Assembly: GCF_002332425.1 (NCBI RefSeq)
Contig: NZ_NRGS01000007.1
Location: forward strand, 61,686-125,685
Source of the DNA: Brachybacterium alimentarium
GTDB lineage: Bacteria > Actinomycetota > Actinomycetes > Actinomycetales > Dermabacteraceae
DNA: 64,000 bases
Direction of reading: 5' to 3'
Each line of letters begins with the position of its first letter. The stretch's first letter is position 1. The notes beneath the pieces are model-generated. The model was not told the DNA's origin. It saw only the letters and a list, made by a program, of their open reading frames with translations, and made no database searches. The translations under genes were made by a program, and so were the position numbers. Positions 55,534 to 64,000 of this stretch are shown here, piece after piece.

Positions 55534-56340
55534 TCAGTCCGAGGTCCAGCGGAACCAGCGCGAGACGGCATAGGCGCCGCCGATCGCCCACACCAGGAGC
55601 ACCACCACGGGGGCGGGAGAGAAGACGCCGCCGGCGAGGCAGGCTCGGAGCAGCTCGCCGAGAGCGCCCGAGGGCAGCAGGTCCACGAGTCCGTGCAGCG
55701 GCCAGGGGTACATGGAGGTCGGCACGGCGATGCCTCCGGCCGCCACGAACAGGACGAAGACGAGGTTCGAGACCGCGAGCACCGCCTCTGTGCGCAGCAG
55801 CCCGGCCACGAGCAGCCCGAGCGCACCGAAGGCCACCGTGCCCAGCAGCCAGACGGGCACTGCGGCGAGCAGCTCGAGCACGCCGGGCCGCCACCCGAGG
55901 AGCACGGCGAGCAGGCCCAGCACCAGGACCTGGACGACGTGCACCAGCAGGGTTGCGAGGATCTTGCCGGCGAGATAGCCGTCGCGTCCCAGCGGGGTGG
56001 TCGCCACCCAGCGCAGCACGCCGTTGCGGCGGTCGAACCCGGTCTGGATCGCCTGAGACGTGAACGAGGTCGAGATCAGGGCGGTGCCGAGGGTCGCGGC
56101 GAGGGCCGTCTCGATGGGCTGAGCGCCCTCGAGCCGCCCGATGGGCAGCAGCCGCAGTCCGATCAGCACCATCGCGGGCAGGGCGATCGCGACCATCAGC
56201 TGCTCACCGTTGGACAGGAGGATGCGAGCCTCCAGCGCGGTGTGGGCCAGGACGCGGCGCAGACGGGGTGCCGGCTGTGGCCCGGGCCGCGGGGAGGACG
56301 GCGTCCGAGCGGGGGCGGCGTCGTGCGAGGTGGCGCTCAT
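55534..56340 (-). CDS. ABC-2 type transporter permease
   Basis: A 268-residue membrane subunit with six hydrophobic segments in ABC-2 arrangement, including TSQAIQTGFDRRNGVLRWVATTPLGRDGYLAGK, typical of DrrB-like exporters. ATG 56340 overlaps the stop of the ATPase gene (ATGA). Equivalent to Rv1457c. The substrate is unknown; its constant place next to ctaA and suf has led to suggestions of heme- or cofactor-related export, which the sequence cannot confirm. Confidence 0.9.
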   Translation of the reverse strand: MSATSHDAAPARTPSSPRPGPQPAPRLRRVLAHTALEARILLSNGEQLMVAIALPAMVLIGLRLLPIGRLEGAQPIETALAATLGTALISTSFTSQAIQTGFDRRNGVLRWVATTPLGRDGYLAGKILATLLVHVVQVLVLGLLAVLLGWRPGVLELLAAVPVWLLGTVAFGALGLLVAGLLRTEAVLAVSNLVFVLFVAAGGIAVPTSMYPWPLHGLVDLLPSGALGELLRACLAGGVFSPAPVVVLLVWAIGGAYAVSRWFRWTSD

Positions 56341-57275
56341 CGGGCCCTGCCTTCTGCTGCGGTCGTGGCCGTCGTGGTGTCTGCTGTGGGCGCTGAGGAG
56401 TTCGCCGAAGTGTTCGCGCCGTCCATGAGCTCGAGCAGCACGGCCTCGAGATCCGCGGCGCCGGCACCCGTGATCTCGAGGCGGCCGCCGTGCTTCTCCA
56501 CGACGGCCTCCAGGTCGGCCTGCAGGGCGGGCACCGCTGCAGGGTCGACCCCATGGGCGACGGCTCGCACGTCCACGGCGCCCTTCTGTCGACGATGCGC
56601 GGTGATCACGTCCTCGACGGAGCCTGCGGCGACGGTGCGGCCACCGGCGATCACGCATACGGCGTCGGCGAGGCCCACCACGTCGTCCATCATGTGCGTG
56701 GTCAGGACGACGGCGCTCCCGGTGTCCGCCAGGGAGCGGACCAGATGCCGCACCCGCTGACGGATGGAGGGGTCCATCCCGGCTGTCGGCTCGTCGAGGA
56801 AGACCAGTTCCGGGCGGCCGATGATCGCCAGCGCCAGGGCGAGACGCTGACGCTGACCTCCGGACAGGCGCCGCACGAGGGTGCCGGCGAACTCATCGAT
56901 CCCGAGGTGCTCGGCGACCTCGTCGACGTCGAGCGGATGGGCATGGAGGCTTGCACCGTATCGGAGCAGCTGCATCGACCGGGATCCGGAGGCGAGGCCT
57001 CCGTCCTGGATCATCACGCCCACCCGGGCACGGTGCTCCGGCCCTGCGTTCCACGGGTCGCGGCCGAGCGCCTCCAGGCTCCCGCCGCTGGGTCGCAGCA
57101 GGCCCGTGGCGCACGAGACGGCGGTGGTCTTGCCGGCGCCGTTGGGGCCCAGCAGCGCGGTCACCTCCCCGCGCCGGGCGGTGAGCGTGAGCCCGTCGAG
57201 GGCACGGACGGGGCCGTAGGAGTGCGTCAGGCCGTCGGCGCGCAGCGCGGGGGACGCGAGGATGTCGTCAGTCAT
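56337..57275 (-). CDS. ABC transporter ATP-binding protein
   Basis: A 312-residue ATPase: Walker A GPNGAGKTTA, Q-loop MIQDGG, signature LSGGQRQRLALALA, Walker B LVFLDEPTAGMD, and H-loop TTHMM. A C-terminal ~90-residue extension follows the nucleotide-binding domain, as in DrrA-like proteins. ATG 57275 lies nine bases after TACGAT, so leaderless or nearly so. It forms an operon with the permease; counterpart of Rv1458c. Confidence 0.92.
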   Translation of the reverse strand: MTDDILASPALRADGLTHSYGPVRALDGLTLTARRGEVTALLGPNGAGKTTAVSCATGLLRPSGGSLEALGRDPWNAGPEHRARVGVMIQDGGLASGSRSMQLLRYGASLHAHPLDVDEVAEHLGIDEFAGTLVRRLSGGQRQRLALALAIIGRPELVFLDEPTAGMDPSIRQRVRHLVRSLADTGSAVVLTTHMMDDVVGLADAVCVIAGGRTVAAGSVEDVITAHRRQKGAVDVRAVAHGVDPAAVPALQADLEAVVEKHGGRLEITGAGAADLEAVLLELMDGANTSANSSAPTADTTTATTAAEGRAR

Positions 57276-57284
57276 GGCGGCCCC

Positions 57285-57290
57285 ATCGTA
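57285..57290 (-). promoter_or_regulatory. -10 element before the ABC transporter operon
   Basis: TACGAT on the minus strand, nine bases before ATG 57275; no ribosome binding site in between. Confidence 0.45.
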
Positions 57291-57330
57291 GGCGTGCCGG
57301 CCGAGAGACCCGTGCACGTGCTCGGCAGGA

Positions 57331-57359
57331 GCGGACCGGGAGCGGACCGGAAGCGGACG
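57331..57359. repeat. 11-bp spaced GCGGACCGG repeat
   Basis: GCGGACCGG starts at 57331 and 57342, GCGGACGC at 57353, in the 158-base gap between two minus-strand genes. Related in sequence to the octamers at 14651. Confidence 0.6.
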
Positions 57360-57433
57360 CAGGACGCCCCGGGGATGCGACCGTGGCCGGATCCTCGGGG
57401 CTCCTCGGGGCGATGTCGTCCTGCTGGGCCGCG

Positions 57434-58513
57434 TCAGCGGCCGCGGACGTGCAGCGGGGTATGCGCCGGATCGACGACCTCCGCCGCGTACGGGGCCTCA
57501 GGTGCGGTGCCGCCCTCACCCCAGGTGTTCGTCGCGAAGCGATCGCGGTCATGGGGGTCCAGGAGCGTGCTCATGTCCGGACCGAGCGGCACCACCTGCG
57601 TGGGATTGATGTCCTCGTGCACGTAGTAGTAGTGCCGCTTGATCTGCTGGAGATCGACGGTGTCGCCGAAACCAGGGGTCTGGAACAGATCCTTGGTGTA
57701 GTTCCACAGGTGGGGCATCGTCGAGAGCATCTGACGGTTGGCCTTGAAGTGACCGAAGTAGACGGGGTCGAAGCGGATCAGGGTGGGGAAGAGGCGCACA
57801 TCGGCCTCGGTGATCGACTCGCCCATCAGGTAGCGGCGATCCGAGAGCCTCTCCTCGAGCTCGTCCAGCGCCGCCCACAGCTCGCGGTACTCCTGCTCGT
57901 AGCTCTCCTGGTCGCCGGCGAAGCCCACCTTGTACACGGCGTTGTTGATGCGGTGCAGCATCCACTTGTTCAGCGCGTCGATCTCCTCGCGCAGCGGTTC
58001 GGGGTAGAGATCCGGCGCACCCTCGCGGTGGAAGGCGGTCCACTCGGTGGCGAAATCCAGGGTGATCTGCTGGAAGTCGTTGGTGACGACCGCCTTCGAG
58101 GGCACGTCCACCAGGGCGGGGACCGTGATGCCTCGCGGGTAGTCGGGGAAGCGGGCGAAATAGGCCTGCTGGAGGCGCTCGTAGCCCAGCACCGGATCCA
58201 CGGCGCCCTCGTCGAGGTCGAAGGTCCAGGAGCGCTTGTCGTGGGTCGGCCCGGGCATGCCCACCGAGATCGCGTCCTCCAGGCCGAGCAGCCGGCGCGA
58301 GATCAGCGTGCGGTTCGCCCAGGGACAGGCCCGCGCGGCGATGAGCCGGTATCGGCCCGCTTCGACCGGCCAGCCGTCACGGCCGTCGAGCGTGATGCGG
58401 TCGGAGATGTAGTTCATGTCCCGGTCGAAGGGCTTGCCGCGTCGGACGTAGGCGCCCTCGGTGGAGTGCGCTGCGGTGCTGTCGGCGGTGCTCGATGCCT
58501 GCTCGGTGCTCAT
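57434..58513 (-). CDS. Glutathionyl-hydroquinone reductase-like protein (YqjG/Xi-class GST)
   Basis: A 359-residue Xi-class glutathione transferase: thioredoxin-fold part with the catalytic Cys in AARACPWANRTL, NDFQQITLDF, and the helical part with INNAVYKVGFAGDQESYEQEY and ITEADVRLFPTLIRFDPVYFGHF. In E. coli it reduces glutathionyl-hydroquinones. Actinobacteria generally use mycothiol, so a mycothiol substrate is likely. GAAGGA precedes ATG 58513. It is divergent from sufR. Confidence 0.9.
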   Translation of the reverse strand: MSTEQASSTADSTAAHSTEGAYVRRGKPFDRDMNYISDRITLDGRDGWPVEAGRYRLIAARACPWANRTLISRRLLGLEDAISVGMPGPTHDKRSWTFDLDEGAVDPVLGYERLQQAYFARFPDYPRGITVPALVDVPSKAVVTNDFQQITLDFATEWTAFHREGAPDLYPEPLREEIDALNKWMLHRINNAVYKVGFAGDQESYEQEYRELWAALDELEERLSDRRYLMGESITEADVRLFPTLIRFDPVYFGHFKANRQMLSTMPHLWNYTKDLFQTPGFGDTVDLQQIKRHYYYVHEDINPTQVVPLGPDMSTLLDPHDRDRFATNTWGEGGTAPEAPYAAEVVDPAHTPLHVRGR

Positions 58514-58770
58514 CCGGATCCTTCCGTGAGGTGGTTCGTGACGTGAGGAGGCCACAGTAGTTGAATCTGGTAGTAAATGGAAGGGCGCCTCCTCGGAGGG
58601 GCTCCGCCTCGAGCGTCGAACGCCCGCCAGCAGTCGGTCGCGGGAGGCTGAATCTCGACGATTCCGCAGGTAAGGCGACCCTTGGTGCCGCGCGGCACAT
58701 GACGCCGACCGGTATTAAGCAAGCTTTCTGTTGTAAAATGAATGTGGTCGACGGGAGAGGTGATGTACGG
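58514..58770. promoter_or_regulatory. Divergent regulatory region of the GST-like gene and the suf operon
   Basis: 257 bases with two unusually A/T-rich pockets (58558-58582 and 58711-58745). TACTGT (58559-58554, minus) could serve the GST-like gene; TAAAAT (58734-58739) could serve sufR. The pockets share a resemblance, CTGGTAGTAAATGG and CTGTTGTAAAATGA. No ACACT-N5-TGTGA SufR box as in mycobacteria is seen. Confidence 0.4.
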
Positions 58771-59508
58771 ATGACTGCACAGGATCTGGATCCGGCAGTC
58801 CCGCAGACGACGCGGGACCGTCTCGTCGAGGCGATCTCCGCGCACGGACCGATCACGGCACGCCAGCTCGCGGAGCGATTCGGGCTCACCAGTGCTGCCG
58901 TACGGCGGCACCTGGCGGCGCTCGAGGCCGACGAGATCATCACGGAGCACGAGGTCCCGGTCGCTCATCGCGGTCGGGGACGCCCCAGCAAGGCGTTCGT
59001 GCTCTCGAAGTTCGCCCACGAGGACTATCAGGGCGGGTACGACGAGCTCGCGACGATGGCCCTCGAGGAGCTCACGCGGATCGGTGGTGACGGGGCGATC
59101 GACCGTCTCGCCGACCGTCGCGTCGCCGATTGGGAGGCGAGGCTGGATCAGCTCGTCTCCGACCGGGAGGCCCAGGGGGAGCGGGTGACGCTGTCGCGCA
59201 AGGTGGAGCTGCTTGCTGAGCTCCTGACCTCGCGCGGTTACGCGACCACCGTGCGCCCTCTGCACGTCCCGCTTCCCACCTCGAGTGCGCGAGCGGGATC
59301 CGCCCCGCGCACGCTCGTCACGGCGCAGCTGTGCCACGGCCGCTGCCCCGTGCTCGACATCGCCGAGGACCACCCGGAGCTGTGCGAGGCAGAGACCCGC
59401 GTCATCTCCCGCATCATCGGAGCCCCCGTCCAGCGCCTGGCCACCTTGGCGCAGGGAGCTCACGCCTGCACGACCCACATTCCGCTCACCGAGGGAAGGA
59501 CACCATGA
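58771..59508 (+). CDS. sufR: Iron-sulfur responsive transcriptional regulator SufR
   Basis: Repressor of the suf operon that senses cluster status. The 245 residues start with a DeoR/ArsR-like winged helix (~12-75: [30 protein letters not shown], wing [13 protein letters not shown]). The C-terminal part has four Cys (188, 192, 205, 233), in CHGRC, ELCEAE and HACTTH, placed as in SufR for a [4Fe-4S] cluster. GGGAGAGG precedes ATG 58771 at about nine bases. Its stop overlaps the sufB ATG (ATGA), so it is the first gene of the operon. Confidence 0.92.
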   Translation: MTAQDLDPAVPQTTRDRLVEAISAHGPITARQLAERFGLTSAAVRRHLAALEADEIITEHEVPVAHRGRGRPSKAFVLSKFAHEDYQGGYDELATMALEELTRIGGDGAIDRLADRRVADWEARLDQLVSDREAQGERVTLSRKVELLAELLTSRGYATTVRPLHVPLPTSSARAGSAPRTLVTAQLCHGRCPVLDIAEDHPELCEAETRVISRIIGAPVQRLATLAQGAHACTTHIPLTEGRTP

Positions 59509-60932
59509 CGAGCGCACCAGAAAAGCTCACACAGGACGAGATCATCGACTCCATGGGCCAGTACGCCTATGGCTGGCACGACGAGGACTCCGCCGGTGCC
59601 AGCGCGCGCCGCGGTCTGTCCGAGGACGTCGTCCGCGACATCTCCGCCCGCAAGGACGAGCCGGAGTGGATGCTCCAGCGTCGCCTCAAGGCTCTGAAGC
59701 TGTTCGACAAGAAGCCGATGCCCTCCTGGGGACCGGATCTGTCGGGCATCGACTTCGACCACATCAAGTACTTCGTCCGCTCCACCGAGAAGCAGGCGAC
59801 CTCGTGGGAGGACCTCCCCGAGGACATCCGCGAGACCTATGACCGGCTCGGCATCCCGGAGGCGGAGAAGCAGCGTCTGGTCGCAGGCGTCGCGGCACAG
59901 TACGAGTCCGAGGTCGTCTACCACCAGATCCGTGAGGATCTGGAGGAGCAGGGCGTGCTCTTCCTGGACACGGACACGGCGCTCAAGGAGCACCCGGAGC
60001 TGTTCGAGGAGTACTTCGGGACCGTCATCCCCTCGGGTGACAACAAGTTCTCCGCGCTCAACACCGCGGTGTGGTCCGGCGGCTCCTTCGTGTACGTCCC
60101 CAAGGGCGTCCACGTGGAGATCCCGCTCCAGGCCTACTTCCGGATCAACACCGAGAACATGGGTCAGTTCGAGCGCACGCTGATCATCGCCGACGAGGGC
60201 TCCTACGTGCACTACGTCGAAGGCTGCACCGCCCCGATCTACCAGTCGGACTCGCTGCACTCGGCCGTCGTCGAGATCATCGTGAAGAAGGACGCCCGCG
60301 TCCGCTACACGACGATCCAGAACTGGTCGAACAACGTGTACAACCTGGTCACCAAGCGCACGACCGTCGAGCAGGGCGGCGTGATGGAGTGGGTCGACGG
60401 CAACATCGGCTCCAAGGTCACCATGAAGTACCCGGCCGTCTGGCTCATGGGCGAGCACGCCCGTGGCGAGACCCTCTCGGTCGCCTTCGCGGGCGAGGGC
60501 CAGAACCAGGACACCGGCTCCAAGATGATCCACATGGCGCCGCACACCTCGAGCTCGATCGTCTCCAAGTCGGTCTCCCGCAGCGGCGGTCGCAGCTCGT
60601 ATCGCGGCCTGGTGCAGGTGATGCCCGGCGCGGAGCACTCCGCCTCGACGGTGCTGTGCGATGCGCTGCTGGTGGACACCATCTCGCGCACCGACACCTA
60701 TCCCTACGTCGACGTCCGCGTCGACGACGTCCAGATGGGCCACGAGGCCACCGTCTCCAAGGTCTCCGAGGAGCAGCTCTTCTACCTGATGAGCCGCGGC
60801 ATGGAGGAGACCGAGGCGATGGCCATGATCGTGCGCGGGTTCATCGAGCCCATCGCGCGCGAGCTCCCCATGGAGTACGCCCTCGAACTGAACCGCCTGA
60901 TCGAGCTGCAGATGGAAGGAGCAGTCGGTTGA
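59505..60932 (+). CDS. sufB: Fe-S cluster assembly scaffold SufB
   Basis: Scaffold subunit of SufBC2D on which clusters are built. A 475-residue protein without an intein (unlike M. tuberculosis). Landmarks are [16 protein letters not shown] at the N-terminus, the beta-helix core with [21 protein letters not shown] (conserved Cys that receives sulfur), and [49 protein letters not shown] precedes ATG 59505. TGATG links it to sufD. Confidence 0.97.
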   Translation: MTSAPEKLTQDEIIDSMGQYAYGWHDEDSAGASARRGLSEDVVRDISARKDEPEWMLQRRLKALKLFDKKPMPSWGPDLSGIDFDHIKYFVRSTEKQATSWEDLPEDIRETYDRLGIPEAEKQRLVAGVAAQYESEVVYHQIREDLEEQGVLFLDTDTALKEHPELFEEYFGTVIPSGDNKFSALNTAVWSGGSFVYVPKGVHVEIPLQAYFRINTENMGQFERTLIIADEGSYVHYVEGCTAPIYQSDSLHSAVVEIIVKKDARVRYTTIQNWSNNVYNLVTKRTTVEQGGVMEWVDGNIGSKVTMKYPAVWLMGEHARGETLSVAFAGEGQNQDTGSKMIHMAPHTSSSIVSKSVSRSGGRSSYRGLVQVMPGAEHSASTVLCDALLVDTISRTDTYPYVDVRVDDVQMGHEATVSKVSEEQLFYLMSRGMEETEAMAMIVRGFIEPIARELPMEYALELNRLIELQMEGAVG

Positions 60933-62242
60933 TGTCGACCACTGACATGAAGGGTCCCGAGAGCACCGGGGACGCCGCCGTGAACGAGGCCGTGGGCCAC
61001 GCCGCCGGTGCCGCACCGGTCGCCGCGCAGACCACTGTCGACGAGGCGGACGTCCCCGCCGCGCCGGAGCTGGAGGAGGAGAACCTCAGCCTTCCGGGGC
61101 AGGAGACCTCCGCCGCGCACGCCGCGCTGAACCGCGGCGCGCGCAAGCGCTCCTTCGAGGTGTCGGACCACGAGGTCCCCAAGAGCCATGTCGAGGAGTG
61201 GCGCTTCACCCCGCTGCGCCGCTTCGCGCCCCTGTTCCAGGACGTGGCCACGGACGACTCCGCCGTCGAGTACCAGGTCGAGGTCCCCGAGGGCGCCTCC
61301 GAGCCCGGAACGCTCGCGATCGGGCAGGCCCCCCGCGGCACCGTCCTGGTGCCCGAGGACATCGCCAGCGCGATCGCCTCCGCCCGCTCCGAGCAGGCGC
61401 TGCACCTCACCGCCGCCAAGAACGGCGCCTACGACGCGCCGTTCCGTATCGACATCGCCGGCCGCGGTGCCGATCGCCGCGGGAACGGGCACATCGTGCT
61501 GGAGACCGAGGAGTCCTCCTCGGCGATCTTCGTGCTGAACCACACGGGCTCCGCGCAGTACGCGCAGAACGTGGAGATGATCATCGGCGACAACTCGACG
61601 ATGACCGTCATCAGCCTGCACGACTGGGACGACGACGCGATCCACATCGCGACCCACCACGCCCGGGTGGGCCGCGACGCCAAGCTCAAGCACGTCGCGG
61701 TCACCCTCGGCGGCAGCGCCGTGCGCTTCAACGCGATCGGTGAGTACGGCGGCCCCGGCGGCGAGATCGAGAAGCTCGGCCTGTATTTCTCCGACGAGGA
61801 CCAGTTCTTCGAGAACCGGCTGTTCGTGGACCACAGCGCCCCCCACTGCACCTCCAACGTCGCCTACAAGGGCGCGCTGCAGGGCAAGAAGGCGCGGTCC
61901 GTGTGGGTGGGCGACGTCCTCATCCGCAAGGAGGCCGAGGGCACCAACACCTACGAGCTGAACCGGAACCTGGTGCTCACCGAGGGCGCGCGCGCCGACT
62001 CGGTGCCGAACCTGGAGATCGAGACCGGTGAGATCGAGGGCGCAGGACACGCAGCCGCGACGGGTCGATTCGACGACGAGCAGCTGTTCTACCTGCGTGC
62101 GCGCGGCATCTCCGAGCTCGAGGCCCGCCGCCTCGTCGTGCGCGGCTTCTTCGCCGAGATCATCCAGCAGATCGATGTCCCCGAGATCCGCGAGCGGCTC
62201 TCGGCGTCCATCGAGGACGAGCTCGCACGGAGCATGAACTGA
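60932..62242 (+). CDS. sufD: Fe-S cluster assembly protein SufD
   Basis: Second scaffold subunit, 436 residues, slightly long because of an acidic N-terminal ~60 residues. Marks are VPKSHVEEWRFTPLRRF, the beta-helix, VDHSAPHCTSNVAYKGAL (conserved His in the SufB-SufD interface) and DDEQLFYLRARGISELEARRLVVRGFFAEII. ATG 60932 shares its A with the sufB stop. Confidence 0.96.
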   Translation: MSTTDMKGPESTGDAAVNEAVGHAAGAAPVAAQTTVDEADVPAAPELEEENLSLPGQETSAAHAALNRGARKRSFEVSDHEVPKSHVEEWRFTPLRRFAPLFQDVATDDSAVEYQVEVPEGASEPGTLAIGQAPRGTVLVPEDIASAIASARSEQALHLTAAKNGAYDAPFRIDIAGRGADRRGNGHIVLETEESSSAIFVLNHTGSAQYAQNVEMIIGDNSTMTVISLHDWDDDAIHIATHHARVGRDAKLKHVAVTLGGSAVRFNAIGEYGGPGGEIEKLGLYFSDEDQFFENRLFVDHSAPHCTSNVAYKGALQGKKARSVWVGDVLIRKEAEGTNTYELNRNLVLTEGARADSVPNLEIETGEIEGAGHAAATGRFDDEQLFYLRARGISELEARRLVVRGFFAEIIQQIDVPEIRERLSASIEDELARSMN

Positions 62243-62580
62243 TGTCGGACGCCTTCGTCCCCGTCGCCGCCCTGGACGCTCTCGCGCCCGGCGAGGCGAT
62301 CGACGTCGTCGCCGGCGGCATCGAGATGGCCCTGGTGCGCGACGAGGATGGCGGCGTCCACGCCCTCGAGGACGTCTGCTCGCACGACGAGATCGCGCTG
62401 AGCGACGGCGACGTCGAGGGATGCACCATCGAATGCTGGAAGCACGGCAGCCAGTTCGACCTGGTCACGGGTCGTCCCCTGCAGCTGCCGGCCGTCCTCC
62501 CCGTACGGGTGTTCCCCGTGCGCATCGACGAGGCCAGCGGGGAGATCCTCGTGGATCCGACCGCGACCCTCGCCACCTGA
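62242..62580 (+). CDS. Non-heme Rieske [2Fe-2S] ferredoxin in the suf operon
   Basis: A 112-residue Rieske-type ferredoxin with both ligand boxes, CSHDEIALS and CWKHGSQFD. It sits between sufD and sufC, the standard actinobacterial place, coupled to sufD by TGATG. It may deliver electrons during cluster assembly; the exact role is not known. Confidence 0.92.
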   Translation: MSDAFVPVAALDALAPGEAIDVVAGGIEMALVRDEDGGVHALEDVCSHDEIALSDGDVEGCTIECWKHGSQFDLVTGRPLQLPAVLPVRVFPVRIDEASGEILVDPTATLAT

Positions 62581-62665
62581 TCACCGCGGCGCCGTCCTTC
62601 GGCGCCCGGGCCCGACCTCATATCTATCCGAATCCACCAGTAGCACTGGCCAAGGAGAACACCAC

Positions 62666-63427
62666 ATGTCGATCCTGGAGATCAAGAACCTCCACGCCAC
62701 CGTCGAGACCCCTGAGGGCACCAAGGAGATCCTCAAGGGCGTCGACCTGACGATCAAGTCGGGCGAGACCCACGCGATCATGGGCCCCAACGGCTCGGGC
62801 AAGTCCACCCTCGCCTACGCGGTCGCCGGTCACCCGAAGTACCAGATCACCCAGGGCGAGGTCTCGCTCGACGGGGAGGACGTGCTCGAGATGAGCGTCG
62901 ACGAGCGCGCTCGCGCGGGCCTCTTCCTCGCGATGCAGTACCCCGTCGAGGTCCCCGGCGTCACCGTGTCCAACTTCCTGCGCACCGCGAAGACCGCGAT
63001 CGACGGCGAGGCGCCGGCACTGCGCACCTGGGTCAAGGACATGAAGGGCGCCATGGGCGACCTGCGCATGGACCCGGCCTTCGCCGAGCGCAACGTCAAT
63101 GAGGGCTTCTCCGGCGGCGAGAAGAAGCGCCACGAGATCCTCCAGATGCAGCTGCTCAAGCCCGGTATCGCGATCCTCGACGAGACCGACTCCGGCCTCG
63201 ACGTCGATGCGCTGCGCATCGTCTCCGAGGGTGTCAACCGCGCCAAGGAGTCCACGGAGATCGGCATCATGCTGATCACCCACTACACGCGCATCCTGCA
63301 GTACGTGAAGCCGGACTTCGTCCATGTCTTCGTCAACGGTCAGATCGCCGAGCAGGGCGGCCCCGAGCTCGCCGAGCGCCTCGAGAACGAGGGCTACGAC
63401 CGTTACCTCGTCGGCTCCGGCAGCTGA
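62666..63427 (+). CDS. sufC: Fe-S cluster assembly ATPase SufC
   Basis: ABC-type ATPase of SufBC2D, 253 residues. Walker A GPNGSGKSTLAYAVAG, signature FSGGEKKRHEILQMQ, Walker B IAILDETDSGLDVDALRIVSEGVN and H-loop TH are intact. AAGGAGA precedes ATG 62666 after an 85-base gap. In most actinobacteria sufS and sufU follow; here sufT does. Confidence 0.97.
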   Translation: MSILEIKNLHATVETPEGTKEILKGVDLTIKSGETHAIMGPNGSGKSTLAYAVAGHPKYQITQGEVSLDGEDVLEMSVDERARAGLFLAMQYPVEVPGVTVSNFLRTAKTAIDGEAPALRTWVKDMKGAMGDLRMDPAFAERNVNEGFSGGEKKRHEILQMQLLKPGIAILDETDSGLDVDALRIVSEGVNRAKESTEIGIMLITHYTRILQYVKPDFVHVFVNGQIAEQGGPELAERLENEGYDRYLVGSGS

Positions 63428-63513
63428 CCACCTCGGTCGCTGCGCCCGGGAGCGCAGCGACCGGCCCCACTGTCGCGGGCCTGCACAGGACCCGCACCTC
63501 ACCGGGAGGACCC

Positions 63514-63846
63514 ATGACCGACCAGAAGACCCCGTCGGGCACCGTGAGCTCCGAGGACGTCCTCGAGGCGATGAAGGACGTGATCGATCCCGAGCTCGGG
63601 ATCAACGTCGTCGACCTCGGTCTCATCTACGGCGTCAGCGTGGAGGACGGCAATGCCGTCGTCGACATGACGCTCACCTCGGCCGCCTGCCCGCTGACCG
63701 ACGTGCTCGAGGACCAGACGTTCGCCGTGCTGGACCCGATCACCGAGTCGCACCGCATCAACTGGGTTTGGATGCCGCCTTGGGGGATGGAGAAGATCAC
63801 CGAGGACGGCCGCGAGCAGCTGCGCGCGATCGGCTTCAATCTGTGA
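63514..63846 (+). CDS. sufT: MIP18/DUF59 Fe-S assembly factor SufT
   Basis: A 110-residue metal-sulfur cluster factor: DVIDPELGINVVDLGLIYGVSVEDG, then LTSAACPLTDVLEDQ with the conserved Cys, and VWMPPWGMEKITEDGREQLRAIGF. It assists cluster transfer to target proteins. GGGAGGA lies before ATG 63514. It closes the operon; the counterpart in M. tuberculosis is Rv1466. Confidence 0.93.
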   Translation: MTDQKTPSGTVSSEDVLEAMKDVIDPELGINVVDLGLIYGVSVEDGNAVVDMTLTSAACPLTDVLEDQTFAVLDPITESHRINWVWMPPWGMEKITEDGREQLRAIGFNL

Positions 63847-63860
63847 CTGACATCTAGACC

Positions 63861-63899
63861 ACCCCTGGCCTGCAATTGTGCAGGTCAGGGGTGTTTTTT
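63861..63899 (+). terminator. Intrinsic terminator of the suf operon
   Basis: 14-bp stem with one mismatch (63861-63874 / 63879-63892), ATTG loop, followed by GTTTTTT. The only classical U-tract terminator in the window. Confidence 0.9.
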
Positions 63900-63980
63900 G
63901 GCCCCTGAAACGTGCTCTTTGTGGGGTGCCTTTCGTCGTCACTCTTGGGGCAGGTTGGGTGCTGGGACCGGGACTTACGG

Positions 63981-64000
63981 GGCTCTTCGCAGTTGAGGGG
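63981..64000 (+). mobile_element. Possible end of an ISL3-type insertion sequence
   Basis: GGCTCTTCGCAGTTGAGGGG at the window edge resembles the terminal inverted repeats of ISL3-family elements, which commonly open with GGCTCTT. The element itself would lie beyond the window. The preceding ~80 bases hold no gene. Confidence 0.3.

Overview
This window is a GC-rich chromosomal segment of an actinobacterium. The gene content points to the order Micrococcales, most like Brachybacterium or another Dermabacteraceae member; that placement is inferred from gene order and protein style, not from a marker search. Supporting signs are the bc1-aa3 type respiratory chain (diheme QcrC, three-helix QcrA, CtaF), SepH, a class II DAHP synthase, PASTA kinase, DUF3093/3159/3710/4193 families, a SufR-led suf operon and many apparent leaderless starts. 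No rRNA, tRNA, CRISPR array or complete mobile element is visible.

Layout. 1-8.2 kb: two convergent respiratory clusters, ctaC-ctaD-ctaF (+) and ctaE-qcrC-qcrA-qcrB (-), separated by about 1.35 kb that holds repeats and one small orphan ORF. 8.4-22.4 kb: trpD, a lone RAM domain, a DnaQ-UvrC fusion, a long-chain acyl-CoA synthetase, ROK glucokinase, an esterase, PlsC acyltransferase, class II DAHP synthase, PknL-type kinase, its Rv2175c-type DNA-binding partner and a polyprenyl synthase. This order matches the Mycobacterium tuberculosis Rv2173-Rv2200c region. 22.5-31.3 kb: DUF4192, metX, a universal stress protein, the primary sigma factor, a DUF7455 zinc protein, topoisomerase IV subunit B, hisF and a metallophosphoesterase that has lost its catalytic core. 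31.5-43.2 kb: a small hypothetical, a hexose-6-phosphate mutarotase, a membrane protein, topoisomerase IV subunit A, a GNAT/acyl-CoA synthetase fusion, DUF5998, a phosphodiesterase and sepH.

43.4-53.5 kb: DUF4193, DUF3093, dut, DUF3710, DUF3159, an RNA methyltransferase, aconitase and dxs. This resembles the Rv2682c-Rv2699c block with the Trk genes missing. 53.5-63.9 kb: map, heme A synthase, an ABC-2 exporter, a glutathionyl-hydroquinone-reductase-like enzyme and sufR-sufB-sufD-Rieske-sufC-sufT, matching Rv1456c-Rv1466 without sufS and sufU. The window ends with a strong terminator and a possible ISL3-type insertion sequence end.

Functionally the genes are mostly core housekeeping: terminal respiration and its heme A supply, Fe-S cluster assembly, aromatic amino acid, histidine, methionine and isoprenoid synthesis, chromosome topology and basal transcription. 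The less ordinary signals are the gutted metallophosphoesterase, a palindromic operator before aconitase, a SigR/SigH-like promoter before the primary sigma gene, a run of short tandem repeats in and beside genes, and a consistent leaderless promoter architecture.
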